DNA of 64,000 nt from Burkholderia sp. GAS332 (lineage in GTDB: Bacteria; Pseudomonadota; Gammaproteobacteria; Burkholderiales; Burkholderiaceae), in assembly GCA_900142905.1 (NCBI GenBank), contig FSRV01000002.1, forward strand, positions 3,224,001 through 3,288,000. Direction: 5' to 3'. Numbering within the stretch: the first letter of the stretch is position 1; every line of letters starts with the position of its first letter. Below, one piece after another: positions 24,663 through 34,928 of this stretch. A program made the translations under genes and the position numbers. A model generated the notes under the pieces. The model searched no databases. It worked only from the letters and a program-made list of their open reading frames with translations, and had not been told where the DNA came from.

Positions 24663-26360
24663 ATGTTGCGCTTCCCCAGTATTCAAAGATGGCGGCCGGC
24701 GGGCGTGCGATCGGTTCGGCTGACCACCGGACTGGTGCTGTTCACGTATGTAGGGACACACCTCCTGAATCACTCACTAGGGAATATCTCCCTCGCGTGG
24801 CTGGAGCGTGGCCTGCTTGTACAGAAGTTCATCTGGCAGGGATGGCTTGGTACAGGCGTGCTGTACAGCGCGCTCGTGACGCATTTCTTCCTGGGTCTGT
24901 GGGCTCTGTACGAGCGGCGCTCGGTGCATTGGAATCGGGGTGAGGTGACGCAACTCGTCCTCGGTTTATGCATTCCGCCGCTGCTTGCCAACCATCTCGC
25001 CAATACGCGGGTCGCATTTGCCGCGTTCGGCCTGAACAAAGGTTACGCGCAGTTGTTGTACTCGTTCTGGATCGCTTCGCCGTTCTTCGGCCGAGTACAG
25101 TTGGTGCTGTTGGTGGTCGCCTGGTCGCATGGGTGTTGTGGCGTCTGGTTCTGGTTGCGGTTGAAGCCATGGTTTGGGGCGTGGCGGAGCGTGTTGCTGA
25201 GCGTCGCCGTGCTGCTCCCCGTGCTCGCTCTGCTAGGGTTCCTGCAAGGCGGACGGGAAGTGGTCGCGCTTGCGCAGGATCCCGTCTGGCGCGCCGCGGC
25301 GACTCGGTCGACGGTCGTCGGGACGGGACTGCAAAATCTCTGGCTCGCCGATCTGCGCAACGACTTTTTGCTCTTCGACGGTGGCGCGCTGCTGTTGGTA
25401 CTTGGGGCGCGGCTGCTGCGCACGGTCCGCGAGCGCCGACACGGACGGCTCTGTATCTTGTATCCAGAGGGGCGTAGGGTATTCGCGCCGCTCGGATTTT
25501 CAGTGCTGGAAGCTAGCCGGATGGCCGGCGTTCCCCATGCCAGCACGTGCGGTGGCCGTGCTCGCTGCACATTGTGCAGAGTGCGCGTGCTCAGCGATGT
25601 GCCGCTGCCCACGCCAGCCGAGGCGGAGCGGCGCGTCCTGGAGCGACTGGGAGTTGATGAGCTGTCAGTGCGTCTTGCGTGCCAGTTGCGGCCGATCCAT
25701 GATCTCTCCGTGTGGCCATTGGTGCCGCCGGCCGCATCCACGGCCTTCCTGCAACGGCGTCAGCGGGACGTCATGCCGCAAGAGCGATTCGCGGCGTTCA
25801 TGTTCGTGGACATGCGGGGTTCCACACAGCTTGCGGCGGCGCAACTACCGTTCGACAGCATATTCGTAGTCAGTCGCTTCCTGAGCGCTGTCTGTGCCGC
25901 GGTGGTCCAGGCGGGTGGTACGCCAAACCAGTTCATGGGCGACGCTGTGCTCGCGATCTTTGGCTTACGCGACGAGCCGGCCATTGCTTGTCGCCAGGCG
26001 CTCTGCGCGGTGCCGTTGGTGGCGGCCAACATTGATCAACTCAACGCTGCGCTCGAGCAGCAACTGCAAACGCCCATACGGTTCGGCATTGGATTACATT
26101 GCGGCCGGGCTGTAATGGGTGAGATTGGCTTTCGCGAGCATGTGACATTCACGGCAATTGGTGACCCACTGAACGTGGCCTCAAGACTTGAGGAACTGAC
26201 AAAAGAACTCGCTTGCGACGCTATCGTGTCCGAAGAGGTATTCCAGCATGCCGGCGTCTCGGCGGCAGACCTGCCGCAGCTTGATGCTCACCTGAAAGGT
26301 CGCCATGACCCGGTCCCCGTCCGCGTGCTGTCCAAGGCGTTCCAGATGCCTCAGAGCTGA
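24663..26360 (+). CDS. Membrane adenylate/guanylate cyclase with a 2Fe-2S ferredoxin domain
   Basis: A 565-residue protein in three parts. Residues 15-260 carry about six membrane helices; the opening TGLVLFTYVGTHLLNHSLGN resembles cytochrome b-type subunits of succinate dehydrogenase, with candidate heme histidines. Residues 268-350 are a plant-type ferredoxin with C296, C302, C305 and C340. Residues 370-555 are a class III nucleotidyl cyclase with metal ligands D383 (FVDMRGST) and D427 (FMGDAVLAIF), and the GDPLNVASRLEELTKE segment. The layout suggests that a redox or quinone signal sets cyclic nucleotide output. It stands alone between DUF4148 genes. Confidence 0.88.
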   Translation: MLRFPSIQRWRPAGVRSVRLTTGLVLFTYVGTHLLNHSLGNISLAWLERGLLVQKFIWQGWLGTGVLYSALVTHFFLGLWALYERRSVHWNRGEVTQLVLGLCIPPLLANHLANTRVAFAAFGLNKGYAQLLYSFWIASPFFGRVQLVLLVVAWSHGCCGVWFWLRLKPWFGAWRSVLLSVAVLLPVLALLGFLQGGREVVALAQDPVWRAAATRSTVVGTGLQNLWLADLRNDFLLFDGGALLLVLGARLLRTVRERRHGRLCILYPEGRRVFAPLGFSVLEASRMAGVPHASTCGGRARCTLCRVRVLSDVPLPTPAEAERRVLERLGVDELSVRLACQLRPIHDLSVWPLVPPAASTAFLQRRQRDVMPQERFAAFMFVDMRGSTQLAAAQLPFDSIFVVSRFLSAVCAAVVQAGGTPNQFMGDAVLAIFGLRDEPAIACRQALCAVPLVAANIDQLNAALEQQLQTPIRFGIGLHCGRAVMGEIGFREHVTFTAIGDPLNVASRLEELTKELACDAIVSEEVFQHAGVSAADLPQLDAHLKGRHDPVPVRVLSKAFQMPQS

Positions 26361-26473
26361 CAACAATTCGCGATATTGCGTGGCACTCGACGACCGCCGC
26401 GAAATAGCGGGTGGTGTCGCCAGCGAGTTGGCGAAAAACGGAAGCGCGTTACTGTACGCGCAATCCGTCGCAT

Positions 26474-26791
26474 TCATGGCGTGGGCTTCGTCTGTGCTAT
26501 CTGCCGCCCACCCGTCAGCGCATTCTTTTCCGCTTGATGTTTAGCCTCCAGCCTTTGTTCTGCCGCCTGAATGTCATCTGGGTAATAGAGATCGTTGGGA
26601 ATAGGGCGATATCCGACCGCCTCCAACTCCTTGAGTTCATTCCGCACTTCTGCACGGGTGATCTGATGCGTGCCGGTCCCCACCGATGTTTGCGCGTACA
26701 CACAGGCTGACGTTGCCATCAGCACCGCACTTACGATGAGCGAACCACGTGCGGATTGACCAACCAGCCGATTAAGCGAATTCGATTTCAT
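26474..26791 (-). CDS. DUF4148 small exported protein
   Basis: A 105-residue protein with a long signal peptide (MKSNSLNRLVGQSARGSLIV, then SAVLMATSACVYAQ) and the conserved ITRAEVRNELKELEAVGYRP followed by YYPDDIQAAEQRL, the classical DUF4148 pattern. It is convergent with the cyclase gene. The function of the family is unknown. Confidence 0.9.
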   Translation of the reverse strand: MKSNSLNRLVGQSARGSLIVSAVLMATSACVYAQTSVGTGTHQITRAEVRNELKELEAVGYRPIPNDLYYPDDIQAAEQRLEAKHQAEKNALTGGRQIAQTKPTP

Positions 26792-27189
26792 GTTGCTACT
26801 CCTCGGTTTTCGAGCGTGCGATGTCCACAGTCCACTTGACTCCGGCGCACGACGCTCTGCACGGGTTAACCGCGGGGCCGGCCTCCTTATTCCCTACTCT
26901 CTTTCGCAGACCTGAAACATTCATATCCGTTTCATCTTGTTACGCACAACATCCTCGATGACACGCGGACGCTGCCCTTCGCGCATCGCTCCAGTCCGCC
27001 TGAAGATGTGGCCAGATGACCCGGTCAACGGGACCATGGCTCGTTTACTTACATCGCAATTGACCTCACTTTCTGTGTGCTTCAGCCGTGCAAGTGTTCT
27101 TTTTTTCAGGACGCGGGAATATCCGGTGACGAAACGGAGTCTACTCATTGCGTATCGCACAATTCTCAATAAACACTAAGGAGTCTGAA
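26792..27189. other. Intergenic region
   Basis: About 400 bases between two divergently oriented DUF4148-type genes. Short frames on both strands lack family character. I see no clear regulatory symmetry. Confidence 0.35.
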
Positions 27190-27435
27190 ATTGATCAATC
27201 CATTGTGATCGTCATTTCCCTAGCCGCCCTCACATCATCGAGCGCATTTGCTCAAAGTAAGACCCGCGTCGAGGTCTACCACGAGCTGATCGAAGCACAG
27301 CAAAGCGGGCTGAACTACGCCACAGAAACGTCGTACCCCAAGGTCAACCCAATTTATGCAGCACAGGTCATGCACATCAAGCGCGACCATTCTGTGCAGC
27401 AGAGCGCGTCTATGGACGACCGCACGACTCATTGA
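27190..27435 (+). pseudogene. DUF4148-like gene with a disrupted start
   Basis: The frame encodes IVISLAALTSSSAFAQSKTR followed by VEVYHELIEAQQSGL, a DUF4148-type signal peptide and helix. A good AAGGAG sits at 27178-27183, but the codon at the right distance is ATT (27190) or, in another frame, TTG (27191), which leads to a stop after five codons. The first usable start in frame is GTG at 27205, which cuts the signal peptide short. A point mutation or one-base indel in the start region would explain this, or translation starts at the rare ATT. Confidence 0.55.
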
Positions 27436-27659
27436 ACTTGCGTCTTGTTAGCTCGAGCCAATGCTGACGCCTCATCACTGATCTGATTCTCGGCGTGGCC
27501 TGTCTGTCCTTGATCATGGATCGAGATAAATCGCTGCAGGCGGGGCGACGAACCCCATGTCCGGACCACCGTGTAGCGCCATGCATCGTGCCCTTCGCCC
27601 ACCCAGCGCGCCGCCGTGCCGAGCACATCGCGATCGATGCCCTGCATCGCCCCCCTCAA
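27429..27659 (-). pseudogene. Truncated XdhC/CoxI-family maturation factor
   Basis: The first 40 codons (AARWVGEGHDAWRYTVVRTWGSSPR) match the N-terminus of XdhC proteins, including the same TVVRTWGSSPR found in the intact copy at 46806-47804. After that the sequence departs from the family and stops. The start TTG overlaps the stop of nicB, so it was once translationally coupled. XdhC proteins deliver sulfurated molybdenum cofactor to molybdenum hydroxylases. This copy is only a stub. Confidence 0.7.
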
Positions 27660-30178
27660 TGCGCGTGCGCGCGCAAGCGTGCCGACGCCGACTCGAGATC
27701 ACGCCAGGCGGGCCGCCCGGGCGCATAGCGCGCCCGGATATACGACGCGAGCTCGGCCAGTTGACGGTCGTCAAACACGTCCTTGAAACCCGGCATGTAG
27801 CCAAGCTCCGCCGTCGCAGGCCGATCGATCCCATGCTGCAGCACGTGCAGCAGATTATCGGGGGTGGCCTGCGCGACACTGGTATTCAACCCCATCAACG
27901 GACGCACGCCGAAATGACCGACGCCGCCTGATTCCGCATGGCACACGGCACACGCCGATTCGAAGATGCGGCGTCCTCCCTCGTCATCCAGCGTCTGCGC
28001 AGCGCTCGCGCGGACTGCGTGCGCGGCCGCGGCATCCGCCGACACGGCGGGATCGACTGGCGGCGACAGCGACGCAATGTAGTGCGAGATCGCACGCACA
28101 TCGGATTCGGGCAAGGTCGAAAGTCCGGCTACAACCGGTCCCATCGGGCCGGCCGCGACGCCATGCTCAGCGGAGAAACCCGTGCGCAGATAGTCGAACA
28201 ATGCATCCTCGGTCCATGGCACTGGCGCCGCGCGCGATCCCACCAGCGAAGGTGCGTCCCACCCCTCAGCACTGCCGCCAGTCAGATAGGCGAAGCCGCC
28301 CTTTTCCGCGCCGATCGCATTGCGTGGGGTATGACACGCGCCGCAATGTCCGGCGCCATCCACGAGATACTTGCCGCGGTTCCATTGCGCCGAGCGCGTC
28401 TCGTCAGGCACGAACGCGCGCTCGTCATGAAAGAGCCAGTTCCATCCGGCTACGAGTGGCCGTTGATTCATCGGGAACGGCAGCTTCGTCCTGGGGGGCG
28501 CATTCTTCACCGCAGGCTGGGACATCAGATACGCATAGAGCGCCATCGTGTCCGACTCGCTCATCTTCGCGAACGCGGTGTACGGAAACGCCGGATAGAG
28601 ATGCGAGCCGTCGCGTGCAATGCCTTTGCGCATGGCGCGCTGAAACGCTTCATATGACCACGTGCCGATGCCGGTCTCGCGATCCGGTGTGAGGTTGGTC
28701 GAGTAGACGGTGCCGAACGGCGTCTCAAGCGCGAATCCCCCCGCATTGGTCTGGCCGCCTGGCGCGGTGTGGCATACCGCGCAATCACCGGCGGCGGCGA
28801 TCTGGCGGCCGCGTTCGAGGGTGGCCGCCGACCACAGCGACGTATCGACCGAGGACACAGGCGCGATCGGCGCGGGTCCCGGCAGCACCGCGCAGGCGAG
28901 GCCGATCAGTCCACCGAGCGCGCCGCCGATGCCGCCGCCGGCCATCCAGCGCCGCCAGCGCGACGGGCGGCGAGCGACAGCGGGCGCATTGGCGAGTGTC
29001 GCGGGAGCCGCCCCGGCCAGCGCGTGGCGGATGCGCTCCGTGTCGAAGCGTGGCGAACGGAAGCGCACGCCGGTTGCATCGAACACCGCATTCGCAATGG
29101 CTGCGGCGGCGGGCGCGGCCGAGCGTTCCACGTCGGCAGCTTCTTGCGGCGTCAATTCGCGCGAGACAAGCGCGGGCCACTCAGCGGAGGCGGCGCCAGA
29201 CAGCACCAACTCATGCGAGATCGCTGCGCTGTCGTGCGCCAGGCCCGTTTCGTCATAGGCGGTACGGGCAAGAAAACGCACGCCGGTCGAGCGTTCGATG
29301 GCCTGCGTCACATGGTGCGACGGCAGCCCCGACGCGAAGGCCGCGCCCGATTTGCCCGCACCCCGCCCCGCGACGACTCGCCGGACCGCCACGTCACCGG
29401 TCACGCGATTGACGTCGACGTCGACCACCCACGCGGTCCAGCTATCCGCGTGTCTGCCCGGCGCACCGTTAGCTGGCAGTACGGGTTCGGGTTGTACGGG
29501 TAATGCTGTGGAGCCGTTCTGCGAGGAAAACGATGCTTGCCGGCTTTCACCGTCGAACGCGAAACCGCGTCCGCGAACCCACGGCGACGCCGGTTCGATC
29601 GCGGCGGTAGACTCGCCGCCCCATGTAGCGCGTTCGGCCACCATTCGGATCACTTCACGCGCGCCGTCGTCGAGTTGCGCGTCGAGATGCTGCATACGCA
29701 GTTCCACCGGGTCGCGATGTAACTCGTGCGCCAGTTCGTCGATAAACGACTCTCGCGCGAACGCATGGGCATGCGCGGGAATGACATGCGCGGACGCTGC
29801 ATCCAGCGCGATCGACGCATCCGCATGCCGGTAGACCAGCAAGGGCACGGCGGCTGCGTCGTCACCGGGAGCCGTGGAAGACATTACGTCCGCGTGTTCG
29901 AGCGCGGCCCGGTATTGCCAGCGGGTCATCGTGCCGTCGGGTTCATGAGCCGTTCCGACATTCAGCTCCGCGTATGTCGACGCAGCCCACGCGTCCGGCT
30001 GTTTCGCCTGCGCCGGCAGCACCTTTAATTGCACCGGCCATTGATAGCTTTGCGATCGATACCGGCCCTCGCCCGCCGGGTGCTGCCCGGTGTTCCGCAC
30101 CGCCGCGCGCGTGCCTGCATGCGCGGCGGCCTGTTCATCGCCCTGCTCCGCCACGATCGCTTCACCGTTCTGATTCAT
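27656..30178 (-). CDS. nicB: Nicotinate dehydrogenase subunit with partial molybdenum domain and triheme cytochrome c
   Basis: An 840-residue protein. Residues 1-390 resemble only the C-terminal half of a molybdopterin-binding large subunit (SFIDELAHELHRDPVELRMQHL, then AAAAIANAVFDATGVRF), and the catalytic Gly-x-Gly-Glu region is changed to ADVERS. A membrane segment near 400 (GGGIGGALGGLIGLACAVLP) is followed by three c-type heme sites: CAVCHT, CGACHT and CAVCHA. Pseudomonas NicB is a single chain of about 1,190 residues, so this one is short. The missing molybdenum half is probably supplied by the protein at 35713. The ATG at 30178 overlaps the nicA stop by 17 bases. It passes electrons to the respiratory chain. 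Confidence 0.85.
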   Translation of the reverse strand: MNQNGEAIVAEQGDEQAAAHAGTRAAVRNTGQHPAGEGRYRSQSYQWPVQLKVLPAQAKQPDAWAASTYAELNVGTAHEPDGTMTRWQYRAALEHADVMSSTAPGDDAAAVPLLVYRHADASIALDAASAHVIPAHAHAFARESFIDELAHELHRDPVELRMQHLDAQLDDGAREVIRMVAERATWGGESTAAIEPASPWVRGRGFAFDGESRQASFSSQNGSTALPVQPEPVLPANGAPGRHADSWTAWVVDVDVNRVTGDVAVRRVVAGRGAGKSGAAFASGLPSHHVTQAIERSTGVRFLARTAYDETGLAHDSAAISHELVLSGAASAEWPALVSRELTPQEAADVERSAAPAAAAIANAVFDATGVRFRSPRFDTERIRHALAGAAPATLANAPAVARRPSRWRRWMAGGGIGGALGGLIGLACAVLPGPAPIAPVSSVDTSLWSAATLERGRQIAAAGDCAVCHTAPGGQTNAGGFALETPFGTVYSTNLTPDRETGIGTWSYEAFQRAMRKGIARDGSHLYPAFPYTAFAKMSESDTMALYAYLMSQPAVKNAPPRTKLPFPMNQRPLVAGWNWLFHDERAFVPDETRSAQWNRGKYLVDGAGHCGACHTPRNAIGAEKGGFAYLTGGSAEGWDAPSLVGSRAAPVPWTEDALFDYLRTGFSAEHGVAAGPMGPVVAGLSTLPESDVRAISHYIASLSPPVDPAVSADAAAAHAVRASAAQTLDDEGGRRIFESACAVCHAESGGVGHFGVRPLMGLNTSVAQATPDNLLHVLQHGIDRPATAELGYMPGFKDVFDDRQLAELASYIRARYAPGRPAWRDLESASARLRAHAH

Positions 30179-30680
30179 GCGCACGCTCAGCCCGCAGATA
30201 GTCGGCCGCGCGACGCACCGCCTTGACGATTTCAAAGTGCGTGCCGCAACGGCACAGGTTATAGCGCAGCGCATCGCGGATCGCGTCGTCGTCAGGATAC
30301 GGATTGCGATCGAGCAACGCCTTCGCGCTCATGATCATGCCGTTCAGACAGTAACCGCACTGGGCCGCCTGCTCATCGATGAACGCACGTTGCACGGGAT
30401 GCAGCGCAGTGGACGTCCCGAGTCCTTCGAGGGTCGTCACCTCGCGCCCGATCGCCACGCTTGCGGGCACCACGCACGAGCGCGTCGGCCGGCCGTCGAC
30501 GATAACCGCACAGGCGCCGCACTGCCCCAGCCCGCAACCGTACTTCGGGCCGTTCAGCTCGAAGTCGTTGCGCAGGATGTACAGCAAGGGCGTATCCGGC
30601 GAAGCACCCTCAATGGTGCGGCTCGCACCATTGACCGTCAGCGTCAGGGGACCGGCATGCGGAGTCGGGTGCGCCATCAT
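30162..30680 (-). CDS. nicA: Nicotinate dehydrogenase small subunit, [2Fe-2S]
   Basis: A 172-residue iron-sulfur subunit of a molybdenum hydroxylase. The first cluster ligands are C49, C54, C57 and C69 (YGCGLGQCGACAVIVDG). The second are C108, C111, C143 and C145 (QCGYC and LCRCG). It relays electrons from the molybdenum centre as nicotinate is hydroxylated to 6-hydroxynicotinate. The start could be either ATG at 30680 or 30677. It lies between nicC and nicB in one leftward operon. Confidence 0.92.
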   Translation of the reverse strand: MMAHPTPHAGPLTLTVNGASRTIEGASPDTPLLYILRNDFELNGPKYGCGLGQCGACAVIVDGRPTRSCVVPASVAIGREVTTLEGLGTSTALHPVQRAFIDEQAAQCGYCLNGMIMSAKALLDRNPYPDDDAIRDALRYNLCRCGTHFEIVKAVRRAADYLRAERAHESER

Positions 30681-30783
30681 CGAACCTGTTTGCGTGGGAT
30701 GCCTACATGCGTTGCGAATCGGGTACGCGGCCTTTGCTAAACCGCCGCGCGCTGCTTCGGCATGACTGTAATGCGTGTGCCGC

Positions 30784-31995
<1,212 letters not shown>

Positions 31996-32000
31996 TTAAA

Positions 32001-32024
32001 TGTAGCGTACACATTAGAAATTAT
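32001..32024 (-). promoter_or_regulatory. Operator-like element of the nicC promoter (site A)
   Basis: The plus strand has TGTAGCGTACA (32001-32011), a perfect inverted repeat TGTA-GCG-TACA, followed by CATTAGAAATTAT. Read toward nicC it is ATAATTTCTAATGTGTACG then CTACA. The same 26-base block, with a few changes, lies upstream of nicT in the same orientation relative to transcription (site C). NicR, a MarR repressor, is the probable ligand. Confidence 0.72.
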
Positions 32025-32140
32025 CTCGACAAGACTTTTTTGCCGCACGACGCCACCCGGCTAGAAATGGCTATATATGGTGAAAATGTCGTAGCTTCCA
32101 GCCAACCTAGGTCTGGACTATTTTTATTCTGTTGTGTTTT

Positions 32141-32163
32141 TATAACGTACACACTAGACTTTG
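32141..32163 (+). promoter_or_regulatory. Operator-like element of the nicE promoter (site B)
   Basis: TATAACGTACACACTAGACT (32141-32160) shares the core CGTACACAYTAGA with site A at 32001. It lies about 70 bases before the nicE start. The core reads TCTAGTGTGTACGTTATA on the other strand. Confidence 0.65.
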
Positions 32164-32231
32164 CCTCAACGTGCGACGCCTTTCGCAGTCGGGGCGTGTC
32201 GAGCACAGTCCACATCCACCGGAGCAGCGCT

Positions 32232-32984
32232 ATGACCAAGACGTACCGGATCGGCCAGATCGTGCCGAGTTCTAACACCACGATGGAAACGGAGATCCCG
32301 GCGATGCTCCGTCTGCGCGAAGCGATTCGCCCCGAGCGCTTCACGTTCCACTCGAGCCGCATGCGCATGAAGAAGGTCGTCAAGGAAGAACTCGCCGCGA
32401 TGGATGCCGAGTCCGACCGCTGCGCCGTCGAACTGTCCGACGCGCGGGTCGACGTGCTCGGCTATGCGTGTCTCGTCGCGATCATGGCGATGGGCCGCGG
32501 CTATCACCGCGTCTCGCAGGCTCGCCTGACACGGCACACCGCCGAGAACGGCGCACAAGCCCCGGTGCTGACCAGCGCGGGCGCCCTGGTGGACGCGCTA
32601 CGCGTGATCGGTGCGAAGCGCATCGTCGTGGTCGCCCCGTATATGAAGCCGCTGACCGAACTGGTGGTCGATTACATCCGCAGCGAAGGCTATGAGGTGA
32701 TCGACTATCGCGCGCTGGAAATCCCCGACAACCTCGAGGTGGGCCGTCACGATCCGGCGCGCCTGCCGGACATCGTCAAGACGCTGCCGTATCAGGACGC
32801 CGACGCCATCGTACTGTCCGCCTGCGTGCAGATGCCGTCGCTGCCGGTGGTCGCGAAAGTCGAAGCCATGACAGGCAAGCCGGTGATCACCGCGGCGATC
32901 GCGACCACCTACGCGATGCTGCGCGAACTCGACCTCGAGCCGATCGTGCCGGGCGCGGGCGCCCTGCTGTCGGGCGCGTACTGA
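32232..32984 (+). CDS. nicE: Maleate cis-trans isomerase
   Basis: A 250-residue Asp/Glu racemase-superfamily enzyme that turns maleate into fumarate, the last step of nicotinate breakdown. The two catalytic cysteines are C80 (LGYACLVAI) and C198 (SACVQMPS). SSNTTMETEIP at residues 13-23 is the family substrate-binding segment. The ATG at 32232 follows a purine-rich GGAGCAGCGCT. It leads the rightward nicE-D-X-F operon. The paralogue at 54463 differs at roughly one residue in eleven. Confidence 0.95.
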   Translation: MTKTYRIGQIVPSSNTTMETEIPAMLRLREAIRPERFTFHSSRMRMKKVVKEELAAMDAESDRCAVELSDARVDVLGYACLVAIMAMGRGYHRVSQARLTRHTAENGAQAPVLTSAGALVDALRVIGAKRIVVVAPYMKPLTELVVDYIRSEGYEVIDYRALEIPDNLEVGRHDPARLPDIVKTLPYQDADAIVLSACVQMPSLPVVAKVEAMTGKPVITAAIATTYAMLRELDLEPIVPGAGALLSGAY

Positions 32985-33011
32985 ACAGAGCGATCCGGAG
33001 CGAACGCCACT

Positions 33012-33839
33012 ATGACTACTTTCCTGTACGGCGCGAACATCGCAGCCAACGGCATCCGCCAGCACTACCTGCGCTATGGCGGCACCGCCGGCGCGCGCGC
33101 GGAGCGCCCCGCTATCGTGCTGGTTCCCGGCATCACCAGTCCGGCTATTACCTGGGGTTTTGTCGGTGAAGTGTTGGGTCGCACGCACGACACCTATGTA
33201 CTCGACGTGCGCGGTCGCGGTCTGTCGTCGGCATCGGACCTGCTCGACTACAGTCTCAACGCACAAGGCGCCGACGTCGCCGCATTCGTCACCGCGCTAG
33301 GCCTGCGCAACTTCAGCCTGGTCGGACATTCGATGGGCGCGCGTATTGCCGCGCGCGCAGCGATGCGCGAGCCGCGCGGGCTCGTGTCGGTCGTACTCGT
33401 CGACCCGCCCGTCTCAGGCCCCGGCCGCCGCCCCTATCCTGGCAAGCTGCCGTGGTACGTGGATTCAATGGCGCTCGCACGCGCCGGCACCGACGCGGAA
33501 GGCATGCGCGCATTCTGTCCGACCTGGACGGAAGCCCAGCTGCAGTTGCGCGCCGAGTGGCTGCACACCTGCGACGAGCGCGCAGTGCTGGGTTCCTATG
33601 AAGATTTCCATATCGACGATTTCCACGCGGACGCAGCGCGCCTCGGCGTGCCGTCGCTATTGATCACCGCACAACACGGCGACGTCGTGCGCGACGAAGA
33701 AGTTGCCGAGTTGCAACTCGCCACACCGGCCATGCGGCATGTACGCGTACCGGATGCCGGCCACATGATTCCTTGGGACAACGCTGCCGGTTTTTACGCC
33801 GCGTTCGGCGATTTCCTCGGCGCGCCGCTCGACCACTGA
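33012..33839 (+). CDS. nicD: N-formylmaleamate deformylase
   Basis: A 275-residue alpha/beta hydrolase that releases formate from N-formylmaleamate to give maleamate. The triad is S107 (GHSMGAR), D131 (VLVDPPVSG) and H251 (DAGHMIPWDN), each offset by six from the known S101, D125 and H245 of Pseudomonas NicD. It follows nicE by 27 bases and precedes nicX by 19. Confidence 0.95.
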   Translation: MTTFLYGANIAANGIRQHYLRYGGTAGARAERPAIVLVPGITSPAITWGFVGEVLGRTHDTYVLDVRGRGLSSASDLLDYSLNAQGADVAAFVTALGLRNFSLVGHSMGARIAARAAMREPRGLVSVVLVDPPVSGPGRRPYPGKLPWYVDSMALARAGTDAEGMRAFCPTWTEAQLQLRAEWLHTCDERAVLGSYEDFHIDDFHADAARLGVPSLLITAQHGDVVRDEEVAELQLATPAMRHVRVPDAGHMIPWDNAAGFYAAFGDFLGAPLDH

Positions 33840-33858
33840 CCCTGAATAGGAGCCGTCG

Positions 33859-34917
33859 ATGTCAGTCAGCGATTACCAGTTGATCGAAGCGTGGAAGGAA
33901 GTCCTCACGCTGTCCCGCCTCGAACCCGGCCAGGCCGTCACGATCCTGACGAGTCCAGCCACCCATCCGCAGACGCTCTCGTGCGCGCTCATCGCAACGC
34001 AGTCGATGGGCGCAATCGTCAACCGACTCGATCTGCCGCCCGTGAATGGCGAGAAAGCGTTCAGCCGCGACTCGCTCGCGTACCTCGGCACCACGCCGCT
34101 GACAGGTAACGCGCCCGCGATCGCGGCGCTGAAGGCCAGCGACCTCGTACTCGATCTGATGACGCTGCTGTTTTCGCCAGAGCAGCACGAGATCCTGAAG
34201 GGCGGCACAAAAATTCTGCTCGCGGTCGAACCGCCGGAAGTGCTCACGCGTATGGTGCCGACACTGGCCGACCGCACACGCGTGCTGGCCGCGGCGAAGC
34301 GCATCTCCGCCGCGCGGGAAATGCGTGTCACGTCGCCAGCCGGTACGTCGCTGGTGTGCCCGCTCGGCGAGTTCGGACCGACCGCCGAATACGGCTTTGT
34401 CGACGAACCGGGCCGCTGGGACCACTGGCCGAGCGGCTTCGCGCTGACTTATCCAAACGACTGCACCGCGCACGGCACGATCGTGATTGATCGCGGCGAT
34501 ATCCTGCTGCCCCAGAAGCGCTATGTGAGCGAGCCGATCGTGCTGACCGTCGAAGGCGGCTATGCGACGAAGATCGAAGGCGGTGTGGATGCCGCCTTAC
34601 TGCGCGACTACATGGAGACGTTCACGGATCCCGAAGGTTACGCGATCTCGCATATCGGCTGGGGCCTGCAGCCACGCGCACGCTGGTCGACGCTCGGCCT
34701 CTACGATCGTGAAGCCACGATCGGCATGGACGCGCGCGCATTCGAAGGCAACTTCCTGTTCTCGCTCGGACCAAACAACGAAGGCGGCGGCCAGCGCACC
34801 ACGACCTGTCACATCGATATTCCGCTGCGCCACTGCACGGTGATGCTCGACGATGAGGTCGTCGTGCGTGATGGACGTGTGATCGACACCGCTGAACCTG
34901 TCTTAACCAACCTGTGA
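33859..34917 (+). CDS. nicX: 2,5-dihydroxypyridine 5,6-dioxygenase
   Basis: A 352-residue non-heme iron dioxygenase that opens the ring of 2,5-dihydroxypyridine to N-formylmaleamate. It belongs to the M29-peptidase-like NicX family. The late HxD motif is H318-I-D320 in TTCHIDIPL, at the same positions as the iron ligands known for Pseudomonas NicX. The segment EYGFVDEPGRWDHWPSGFAL is highly conserved in the family. It has AGGAG upstream of its ATG. Confidence 0.95.
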   Translation: MSVSDYQLIEAWKEVLTLSRLEPGQAVTILTSPATHPQTLSCALIATQSMGAIVNRLDLPPVNGEKAFSRDSLAYLGTTPLTGNAPAIAALKASDLVLDLMTLLFSPEQHEILKGGTKILLAVEPPEVLTRMVPTLADRTRVLAAAKRISAAREMRVTSPAGTSLVCPLGEFGPTAEYGFVDEPGRWDHWPSGFALTYPNDCTAHGTIVIDRGDILLPQKRYVSEPIVLTVEGGYATKIEGGVDAALLRDYMETFTDPEGYAISHIGWGLQPRARWSTLGLYDREATIGMDARAFEGNFLFSLGPNNEGGGQRTTTCHIDIPLRHCTVMLDDEVVVRDGRVIDTAEPVLTNL

Positions 34918-34928
34918 GGCTCACCGCG

